DNA of 64,000 nt from Haematococcus lacustris (Eukaryota > Chlorophyta > Chlorophyceae > Chlamydomonadales > Haematococcaceae). The notes under the pieces are model-generated. The model searched no databases and was not told the origin of the DNA. It saw nothing but the letters and a program-made list of their open reading frames with translations. Below, piece by piece: positions 55,111 to 64,000 of the stretch. A program made the translations under genes and the position numbers. How positions within the stretch are numbered: the stretch's first letter is position 1; every line of letters starts with the position of its first letter. The DNA lies in assembly GCA_030144725.1 (NCBI GenBank), contig JASKMD010000012.1, positions 10,780,621 to 10,844,620 on the forward strand, read 5' to 3'.

Positions 55111-56886
55111 GACTAGTACTGGCTGGCTGTGACCAGTACTGGCTGGCTGACCAGTACTGGCTGGCTGGCTGTAACCAGTACTGGCTGGCTGACCAGTACT
55201 GGCTGGCTGGTTGTGACCAGTACTGGCTGGCTGACCAGTACTGGCTGGCTGTGACCAGTACTGGCTGGCTGACCAGTACTGGCTGGCTGGCTGTGACCAG
55301 TACTGGCTGGCTGACCAGTACTGGCTGGCTGGCTGTGACCAGTACTGGCTGGCTGACCAGTACTGGCTGGCTGGCTGTGACCAGTACTGGTTGGCTGACC
55401 AGTACTGGCTGGCTGGCTGTGACCAGTACTGGCTGGCTGACCAGTACTGGCTGGCTGGCTGTGACCAGTACTGGCTGGCTGACCAGTACTGGCTGGCTGG
55501 CTGTGACCAGTACTGGTTGGCTGACCAGTACTGGCTGGCTGGCTGTGACCAGTACTGGCTGGCTGACCAGTACTGGCTGGCTGGCTGTGACCAGTACTGG
55601 CTGGCTGACCAGTACTGGCTGGCTGACCAGTACTGGCTGGCTGACCAGTACTGGCTGGCTGGCTGTGACCAGTACTGGCTGGCTGACCAGTACTGGCTGG
55701 CTGTGACCAGTACTGGTTGGCTGACCAGTACTGGCTGGCTGGCTGTGACCAGTACTGGCTGGCTGACCAGTACTGGCTGGCTGGCTGTGACCAGTACTGG
55801 CTGGCTGACCAGTACTGGCTGGCTGACCAGTACTGGCTGGCTGGCTGTGACCAGTACTGGCTGGCTGACCAGTACTGGCTGGCTGGCTGTGACCAGTACT
55901 GGCTGGCTGACCAGTACTGGCTGGCTGGCTGTGACCAGTACTGGCTGGCTGACCAGTACTGGCTGGCTGGCTGTGACCAGTACTGGCTGGCTGACCAGTA
56001 CTGGCTGGCTGGCTGTGACCAGTACTGGCTGGCTGACCAGTACTGGCTGGCTGTGACCAGTACTGGTTGGCTGACCAGTACTGGCTGGCTGGCTGTGACC
56101 AGTACTGGCTGGCTGACCAGTACTGGCTGGCTGGCTGTGACCAGTACTGGCTGGCTGACCAGTACTGGCTGGCTGACCAGTACTGGCTGGCTGACCAGTA
56201 CTGGCTGGCTGGCTGTGACCAGTACTGGCTGGCTGACCAGTACTGGCTGGCTGGCTGTGACCAGTACTGGCTGGCTGACCAGTACTGGCTGGCTGACCAG
56301 TACTGGCTGGCTGACCAGTACTGGCTGGCTGGCTGTGACCAGTACTGGTTGGCTGACCAGTACTGGCTGGCTGGCTGTGACCAGTACTGGTTGGCTGACC
56401 AGTACTGGCTGGCTGACCAGTACTGGCTGGCTGACCAGTACTGGCTGGCTGACCAGTACTGGCTGGCTGGCTGTGACCAGTACTGGTTGGCTGACCAGTA
56501 CTGGCTGGCTGGCTGTGACCAGTACTGGTTGGCTGACCAGTACTGGCTGGCTGACCAGTACTGGCTGGCTGACCAGTACTGGCTGGCTGACCAGTACTGG
56601 CTGGCTGACCAGTACTGGCTGGCTGGCTGTGACCAGTACTGGTTGGCTGACCAGTACTGGCTGGCTGGCTGTGACCAGTACTGGTTGGCTGACCAGTACT
56701 GGCTGGCTGACCAGTACTGGCTGGCTGACCAGTACTGGCTGGCTGGCTGTGACCAGTACTGGTTGGCTGACCAGTACTGGCTGGCTGACCAGTACTGGCT
56801 GGCTGGCTGTGACCAGTTTTGGCTGGCTGTGACCAGTACTGGCTGGCTGACCAGTACTGGCTGGCTGGCTGTGACCAGTACTGGCT
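55111..56886. repeat. CCAGTACTGG minisatellite, left arm of element C
   Basis: Tandem units ccagtactggctggctga (18 bp) and a 24-bp form with an extra GGCTGT step, with occasional tt for ct. About 1.8 kb, so roughly 90 palindromic cores. Four long overlapping ORFs on both strands are artefacts of the unit lengths. Confidence 0.97.
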
Positions 56887-56999
56887 GGGGCAGAAACAGC
56901 AGGGGGGCAGGGGGGCAGGGGGGCTGCAGCAGCCGATAGCACCTACCTACCTGATTGCTGCTGGAAAGGGGGTGGTTGTGTAGGGAAAGTGGAGGAGAG

Positions 57000-59235
57000 G
57001 TGTTCATCAGACCTGCAATCATCAGACCTGCAATCAAGGTAGGGGGGCAGCAGCAGCAGCAGCAGCTGCAGGGGGGCTGCAGCAGTAGCAGCAGCAGCAG
57101 TAGGGGGCATGGGGGCAGCGGCAGCAGCAGTAGGGGGGCATGGGTTGGGTTTGGTAGGGTCCTGGGTTGGGTTGTGTAGGGGCATGGGTTGGGGGCATGG
57201 GCGGGGGTCGGGGCGGGAGAGGGAGCGGGGGCCGGGGAGGATAGATTGGGAGGGGGTGGTTGTATAGGGAAAGTGGAGGGGAGGTGACCCATCAGACCTG
57301 CAACCAAGGGGCGTGCACATGAGGTAGGGTGACCAGGTTGGGCACTCTGTTAGCTATCACCGTGGCCTCACCTTTGTGGTCCTCCTGGCCTCCTACCTGC
57401 TCACACCAGGCAACATATCCCATGCGCCAGTGGGGTGGGGCTGCGGTGGGGTGTGTAGTAGGGTGAAGGGAAGGGAAGGTGGGATGAGGTGGGGGCTGCG
57501 ATGCCACGTCAATCGAAGGGTGGGAGAGGGGAAGGGTAGGCTTGACAAGCATGGGAGAGAGGGAGAGGGGGAAGGGAGGGGGTGGGGGTGGTGGTGGTGG
57601 TGGCAAGAGGGTGGATGGGGTGGGCTTTCTCTTGGCTGCTGGGATGTCAGGGGAGAGGTGATGGGGCTGGGGGTGGGGAGAGGTGGATGTGGAGGGACGA
57701 CAAGCTGGGCGATGGTGGTGGGCGTGGGAAAGGGGAGGAAAAGGGGAAGGGTGCGACGATCAACCCTGCAGCGGGACAAGGGGCATGCTAGCGGTTAGTG
57801 TAGGTACAGGGTGCCACATACCTGCACTCACCTTTTGCTGGAAGGGGGTGTAAATGCGTGTAGATGGTGAGGGTGAGGAGGCGGAGGGGGGGGAAGGCTG
57901 CTGCTGTTGACAGGTAACGGAGGGGGTAATGGGACCCAGAAGGGGACGGGATGATAGAGAAGGGAAGGGGGGGTCCATGGGGAGGGCGAGAGAAGTGGGG
58001 AAGAAGGGAGGGAGGGCATTGATAGTCTCAGGTGTAGGCGCACAAGACCTGCAGCAACAGTGTGACGATTTGTCAACGGAAGCAAACATGGGACATGGGT
58101 ACTGGATGCACTCACCAATAAAGTAAGGAGATAGTAGAGCTGGCAGATGGAGGGGCAGGTGTAGCAGCCATCCATTACAACACACCATTCTTTGTCCTCA
58201 CCTCAGTAGGAAGCGCAGGGTGGGAGAGTAGGGCTGGGTTGGGCTGGGCTGGGCGTGTCCTTGCTGCTTGCTGCTCAGGTGAGGGTGAGGGTGAGGGTAA
58301 GAAGGTGGGGGGTGGGAGGGAGGGGAGCTGCTGCGCCATGTTGGCTCCCTGTTGGCCTTACCTTGGAGTGGTCTAACCTTGGAGTGGTGTTGTTAGTGAT
58401 GGGGGTGAAAGAGCCAAGGTAGGGTTGAGCGTCAAGGGTGGGATGGGCTCTCTGGGGTAGTCTGCTGGGGTAAGGGAGGGGGCTGGGATGTCAGGGGGGA
58501 GGTGACGGGGAGGGGGGAAGCGGGGGTTGGGGAGAGGTGAAAGTGGAATTGGTGGGACAGGGTAGGGAAGGGGAAGGGAGGCTAGTGGCATGACCGAAGG
58601 CGTCGGACCTGCAGCAAGCAAGGAGCGTGTTTATGGTGAGGCTGGCATGACATCCAAGGAAGCCGTGCGTATTGCATGACGGAGGCACTCACCTGGCATA
58701 GAGCAAATATGATGGGATGTTGTGAAGAGGGGTACAAGCCTTGTCGTGTCCTTGCTGTTTGCAATCATGCTTAGGCTTCCCAAGGCAAGGCAATACATTC
58801 CACAACATGCATGCTCACGCACCTGCCAGGGTGAGGGTGAGGGTGGGGGTGGGGGTGGGAGGGGGGGAAATGTATTGTCAAACTGGGAGGGGGTGGTTGT
58901 ATAGGGCAGAGGGAAGGGGAGGTGCCCATTACACCTGCAGTCAGCCAAGGGGAAGGGAAAGGAGAGGAAGGGAGGGAGGAAGGGAGGGAGGGAGGGAGGG
59001 AGTAGGTCGGGAGGGAGGGAGGGAGGCTGCGAGGTAGGCTGCAAGGTACGGTAGGCTGCGAGGTAGGCTGCAAGGTACGGTAGGGAGTATGTCAAGGCAT
59101 GTGCGACGACGGACTTGGAGGTGGTGGTGGCAAAGGGAAGAGGTAAGACCATTAATCCTACAGCAGCACAAAAGGCACGCCAGTGGTTAAGCTAAGTAGA
59201 GGGAGCCACATACCTGCAGAGGGATAGCCACTCAC
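57000..59235 (-). other. Minus-oriented cassette region of element C
   Basis: Purine-rich low-complexity DNA interrupted by sequences that, reverse-complemented, read gtgagtgcatc ... ttgctgcag/gtct. For example: donor at about 58113 with acceptor at about 58054; acceptor-like motifs near 57017, 57298, 58612 and 59161; donor-like cactcacc at 57830, 58688 and 59230. Mirrors 60360-61400. No gene. Confidence 0.5.
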
Positions 59236-60441
59236 CTTGACAACTTCGCATGGTTTGCATGGATGACGGCTTGCTCGTAGTGTGTCGCTGCGTTGCTAGG
59301 CTGGCTACGTTGGCTTCTTGCGTGGCTGCGTGGCTGCGACTTTGCGAGGTTGTGTAGCTGTGTCGCGATGCTGGTGAAGTGGCTGGACTGCGGGGCTGAG
59401 CTAGCTACGTAAATGGCTGTACGCCTAGCTTCGAGGTTGGCTGCGTTATGGAAATGGAAATGGAAATGGCTGCAACGCTAGCTGAAACTACCTTGTGTGT
59501 CTGAGCTAGCTAGCTAGCTGCGATGTGGCTGGGAGCGAGCTGAGCTTCGGGCATGACTGCGAGGCTGCGAGGCTGGTTGCAAGGCGCCTGGCTACCTAGA
59601 TGCGGGACGCGAATTAGGGGCAGTGTGGCTGCAAGGCTGCGAGGCTGAGTTTCTAGGCTGCTTATCCTCAAGGCTGACCTTCTAGCTGGCACTAGCTGCG
59701 GCTACGTTCCTAGCATGACTAGGATCGTCGCTAGTTGACTACGCCGCGTACTGGGCGGATGTTAGTTTTTCATATTTCATGTCTAACATGCAAGCCGATC
59801 TGCAGTTCGTGCCGCCCTTCACGCCCTCAATTCGGTAGCCCCTGCCCTCAGTTCGGTAGCCAGGCTAGGTAGCCAGGCGGCCACTGAGCCACATCGCAGC
59901 CACGCAACATCGCCACATCGCAGCCAGGCAGCCACATTCGGCCAAGCAGCCACATCTCACGTAGCGGCCAGCCTCCTAGCCAGTGTCGCAACCTGGACAT
60001 CTCAGCCAACTCCGTAGCCACGCGTTGCGCGATAACACACGGGCATTACCTCGCCAACCTTTGCGCGTAGCCAATGCGGTGCGAGGTAATGCACCGTTTC
60101 ACACCCATCTTTTTGCCTTTGACATGTACCCACCATCTCCGAGCCCATCTTCCCTGCCCCTTGTGCATCAAACTCGGTGAGTGCATCTTGTACCCACCAT
60201 TCATTGCTCCTCCTTTGACAACCTGTCACCTCCTTGCCGCAGGTCCACATCCCTTCCCCTTTCAGTCCCCTTCCTCCCCCCCTCCCCCGCACCTCCCTCC
60301 CTTACCCTCTCTCCCTCCCCTCCCCCGCTTTCGTCACCCCGTACCCTCTCCATTGCAGCCCGTCCCACTACAAGAGTAAGACCAAGGTAAGAGCCAACGA
60401 GGATGAAGCATGGAGGAGCATGGAGGATCAGGGAGCAAGCG

Positions 60442-60539
60442 GTGAGTGGCCCCGCTCCTGAACCTAGCCTCCGTCATGCACCTAGCTTCCTTAGATGTTT
60501 TGCTAGCCTCACTGTAAGTACGCTCCTTGCTTGCTGCAG
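60442..60539 (+). other. Intron-like cassette C1 (98 bp)
   Basis: gtgagtggcc ... cttgctgcag followed by gtctgacgcc; an internal gtaagtacg is a second donor-like site. Confidence 0.5.
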
Positions 60540-60924
60540 GTCTGACGCCTATACTCCTGCCCCCTGCCTCCTTCACCCTTCCCTACTCTATCCCACCAAT
60601 CCCACTTCTACTTCTCCCCAACCCCCGCTTCCCCTCTCCCCGTCACCTCTCCCCCACCCGCCCTCTTCCCACCACCACCACCACCCCCTCCCTTCCCCCT
60701 CTCCCTCCCACTCCCTTCCATGCTTCTCAACCCCCTTTCCCTCTCGCACCCTTCACTTGACGTGGCATCGCAGCCCCCACCTCAACCACCCCTATCCCTC
60801 CACCCCTCCCCCACACCACCACCTCTAATAACACCACGCAACCTCCCGCATCACAAAGGTAAGACCAAGGTAAGAGCCAACAGGGAGCCAACATGGTGCG
60901 GCATGGAGCAACATGGCGTTAACG

Positions 60925-61000
60925 GTGAGTGGTTCGGCCTTGCCTCTCAGTGTCCATTATCACCCAGCCTAACCACTACCACACACTGTGTTCGCTGCAG
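60925..61000 (+). other. Intron-like cassette C2 (76 bp)
   Basis: gtgagtggtt ... ttcgctgcag followed by ggctgatggt. Confidence 0.55.
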
Positions 61001-61314
61001 GGCTGATGGTAAATCGTAATACCCAACCTTTCCCCTTCTCCTTTCTCTTCCCCCCATCCCCCACCCCACCCCACCCCACCCTCCTACTCCACCCTCCTTT
61101 CCTACTTCCCCCCTCCCCCTCGCCTTCTACCCCCTGACATCGCAGCCATCTGCCATCCCTTCCCTACCCTTCCCATCAGCCAAGAGCATACCTTCACCTA
61201 CATACCTTGGCACCGTGGCATCACTACCACCCCCTTCCCACCCCCCTCCACACACAAGCTCCCTCTTCCCCCTTCTTCCCTACCCTTTCGCTCCCTGGTT
61301 GCTGGTGGCTACCG

Positions 61315-61380
61315 GTAAGTGGCCAACACGCAGCGCCCAACCTGATCTCCCTACCTCACGTGCATGCCCCTTGGCTGCAG
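61315..61380 (+). other. Intron-like cassette C3 (66 bp)
   Basis: gtaagtggcc ... cttggctgcag followed by gtctgatggg. Confidence 0.55.
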
Positions 61381-62164
61381 GTCTGATGGGCAACTCCCTT
61401 CCCCTTCCCTTTCCCCAATACACAATCCATCAACACATTCCCCCCTCCCCCTCCCCCGCCCCTGCCCCCGACCCCGTCCCCCCCCCTACCCCCGCCCCCG
61501 CTCCCTCCCCTGCCCCTACCCCCGCCCAGCCTACCTTTCCCTTACACAACCACCCCCTCCCAGTTCATCGACACGCTTCCCCCATCCCCGCCCCCGCCCC
61601 CGCTCCCGCTCCTCCCCCCGCCCACACACAAGCTCCCCCTTTCGCTCCTTGCTCCCTGCCCCTCCCCTTCTCTATCCCCCGTATACAGATCATCAACACT
61701 ATTGCCCTCCCTTGTCCCTACCCCCGTCCCCGCCTATCCCAGCCCCCCGACCACCACCTCCAACTACACCATCACACTCACCTGGAGATACAGCTGTGTA
61801 CCCCACCACTGCTCCCCTCCCCACCCCCTACCCTCCCCATTGCAACCCTCGCTCCCTCCCACCCTCCTCCCACGCTGCACTGCCCCCTCTCACATGAGGG
61901 GTGGCAAGGAGCAGCAACCCTCCCCAACCAGGCAGCAAGTGCGAAAGGCGAGAGGCAAGTAATGAGCAGCATGCAGGCAGTAGGTCTCTCCACTCTGCTG
62001 CCGGCGCCACTCAATAGCGTGCTCTTGCTGCTGCTAATGTGCTTGCTGATCCAAACCTAGCTCTTGCCTGCTTTCAGTGAGAGCATGAAACGTGTACCGT
62101 GGCCCCTCTGCCCGCATTGCTAGGTGAGTGCCACTCCACCCCAACCAACCCTGCCCACACCAAC

Positions 62165-62418
62165 CCGCCCCTGCTGCTGCTCCTACTGCTGCCCCCCTGC
62201 CCCCCTGCTGCTGATGCTGCCCCCCTGCCCCTCAGCTGCTGCTGCTGCCCCCCCCGCCCCCAGCTGCTGCTGCTGCGCCCCTGCTGCTGCTGCTGCTGCA
62301 GCCCCCCTGACCCCCTGCTGCTGCAGCCCCCCTGACCCCCTGCTGATGCAGCCCCCCTGACCCCCTACTCCTGCTGCTGCTGCTGCTGCTGCTGCCCCCC
62401 CACTGCTGCTGCTGCCCC

Positions 62419-62463
<45 letters not shown>

Positions 62464-62578
62464 CCCTTACTGCTGTTGCTGCCCCCCTACTGCTGTTGCT
62501 GCCCCCCTACTGCTGCTGCTACTGCTGCTGCCCCCCTACCACCTTGCCCCCCGGCTGCTGCTGCTGCTGCTGCTGTAA
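62165..62578. repeat. CTG-rich tract in element C
   Basis: Runs of CTG separated by CCCCC blocks (ctgctgctgccccccctg type). The inverted counterpart, CAG-rich, is at about 57044-57140. Confidence 0.9.
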
Positions 62579-62675
62579 CCCTGCTGCTGAATGGGGGGGC
62601 ACCAGCGCTGGTTGCGCCCACTATTTGCTGCCTACTGTCTGCTGCTGCAGCCCCCCTGCCCCCCTGCTGTTACTG

Positions 62676-63717
62676 ACCTAGCCAGTACTGGTCACAGCCA
62701 GCCAGCCAGTACTGGTCAGCCAGCCAGTACTGGTCACAGCCAGCCAGCCAGTACTGGTCAGCCAGCCAGTACTGGTCACAGCCAGCCAGCCAGTACTGGT
62801 CAGCCAACCAGTACTGGTCACAGCCAGCCAGTACTGGTCAGCCAGCTAGTACGGGTCACAGCCAGCCAGCCAGTACTGGTCACAGCCAGCCAGTACTGGT
62901 CACAGCCAGCCAGCCAGTACTGGTCAGCCAGCCAGTACTGGTCACAGCCAGCCAGCCAGTACTGGTCAGCAAGCCAGTACTGGTTACAGCCAGCCAGCCA
63001 GTACTGGTCAGCCAGCCAGTACTGGTCACAGCCAGCCAGCCAGTACTGGTCACAGCCAGGCAGCCAGTACTGGTCACAGCCAGCCAGCCAGTACTGGTCA
63101 GCCAGCCAGTACTGGTCACAGCCAGCCAGCCAGTACTGGTCAGCCAACCAGTACTGGTCACAGCCAGCCAGCCAGTACTGGTCAGCCAACCAGTACTGGT
63201 CACAGCCAGCCAGTACTGGTCAGCCAGCTAGTACGGGTCACAGCCAGCCAGCCAGTACTGGTCACAGCCAGCCAGTACTGGTCACAGCCAGCCAGCCAGT
63301 ACTGGTCACAGCCAGCTAGTACTGGTCACAGCCAGCCAGCCAGTACTGGTCAGTTAACCAGTACTGGTCACAGCCAGCCAGCCAGTACTGGTCAGCCAGC
63401 CAGTACTGGTCACAGCCAGCCAGCCAGTACTGGTCAGCCAACCAGTACTGGTCACAGCCAGCCAGCCAGTACTGGTCAGCCAGCCAGTACTGGTCACAGC
63501 CAGCCAGTACTGGTCAGCCAGCTAGTACGGGTCACAGCCAGCCAGCCAGTACTGGTCACAGCCAGCCAGTACTGGTTACAGCCAGCCAGCCAGTACTGGT
63601 CAGCCAGCCAGTACTGGTCACAGCCAGCCAGCCAGTACTGGTCACAGCCAGCCAGCCAGTACTGGTCAGCCAGCCAGTACTGGTCACAGCCAGCCAGCCA
63701 GTACTGGTCAGCCTGGT
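62676..63717. repeat. CCAGTACTGG minisatellite, right arm of element C
   Basis: The reverse-complement arrangement of the left array (cagccagccagtactggtca), about 1.0 kb, shorter than the left arm, with variants such as tagtacggg at regular positions that indicate a higher-order repeat of roughly 300-400 bp. Confidence 0.96.
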
Positions 63718-64000
63718 TGTTAGTCAGTGTTGGTTGCCAGCCAGTGCTGGTTGCCAGCCAGTGTTGGTTGCCAGCCATTGCTGTGTGTTATGCCAGCCAG
63801 TAATGTGTGTCATGCATTGTAGTCATTGAGTACAGTAGAGCATTGCATGTAAGATGACTCTGTGTCACTTTGCAGGGGCTGGAGCATGGACGAGTACCTT
63901 CATTACATCAAGGTCGTTGGTCCCTACTTATGAGAGGACATTGATTTAGGACAACCAGCACATGAGATTGTGGAGGGTGTTAGTTGACGCTACATAGCTT

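Larger units (their letters stand above)
54146..64000. mobile_element. Element C: inverted dimer of the CACTC-end family, runs off the window
   Basis: The left terminus cactcgtagaaaagatcgca (54146) matches the reverse complement of the A right end (cactcgtggagaataaggcc). Going inward: CCAGTACTGG cluster (54308-54415), conserved tail, large array (55111-56886), minus-oriented cassettes (57000-59230), GCTGCGAGG block (59240-59700). From about 59780 the same modules recur in reverse order and opposite strand: GCAGCC block, plus-oriented cassettes (60360-61400), CTG tract, array (62676-63717) and tail (63780-64000). The tails match as inverted repeats: gaaggtagtcgtccaagctc near 55032 against the complement of 63881-63900, and gctacatagc at both edges. 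The second terminus is outside. Confidence 0.75.

Noticed and set aside
54953..57307. Very long ORFs (up to about 780 codons) over the CCAGTACTGG array, on both strands
   Set aside because: 18- and 24-bp units keep all frames open. The translations are pure repeats and several overlap antisense; no folded domain.

Overview
The window looks like nuclear DNA of a GC-rich green alga (Chlorophyta, most likely Chlamydomonadales; a Haematococcus-like alga is a guess). Reasons: genes split into many short exons by introns with GTGAGT/GTRAGT donors and TGCAG acceptors; Ala/Gln/Pro-rich proteins with CAG-type tracts; a PIH1-family factor (a family used for dynein-arm assembly in motile cilia); and very many simple tandem arrays. 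All identifications come from reading translated motifs; no database was searched.

Host genes, left to right: an aladin (AAAS) WD-repeat nucleoporin on + (about 11.08-13.77 kb); a 7-exon PIH1-domain protein on - (21.81-26.42 kb), divergent across about 310 bp from a 9-exon ZIP metal transporter on + (26.73-31.17 kb); a guanylate-binding-protein-like large GTPase on - (about 36.5-41.1 kb, ends unresolved); an 11-exon CDK10/CDK11-type kinase on + (42.23-46.90 kb); and an unrecognised 439-codon ORF on - (47.79-49.11 kb). For the PIH1, ZIP and kinase models the exon lengths sum to multiples of three and every splice phase joins.

The rest is mobile DNA and its debris. (1) A TIR family with CACTC...GAGTG ends, apparent 2-bp target duplications, subterminal minisatellites built on self-complementary cores, and a pyrimidine-rich interior with recurring intron-like cassettes of mostly 75-77 bp. 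Four members: Z (before 1 to 1682), A (2022-6007), B (15598-20170) and C (54146 to beyond 64000). C is a roughly 10-kb inverted dimer. (2) A hAT-like family with TCAGG...CCTGA ends: two internally deleted copies (6346-9287 and 49568-51534) whose deletions are bridged by GGGGCT arrays, plus small relatives near 14.0/20.4-20.9, 31.7-32.2 and 34.6 kb. (3) A second hAT type, 948 bp with a perfect 8-bp TSD, carrying an intact zinc finger plus dimerisation ORF. (4) A 5'-truncated LINE (14042-20343) inserted into a hAT relative and itself interrupted by B. (5) Two broken fragments resembling the C-terminus of TnpB/Fanzor-type proteins. (6) A decayed helical-repeat (RAP/OPR-like) gene cut off by element C.

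Tandem arrays with a 5-bp period (GGGCT, CCCCA, CCCCT, CCCGC, AGGTC) recur at separate sites and are one of the strangest properties of the window. I saw no tRNA, rRNA or genuine CRISPR array.
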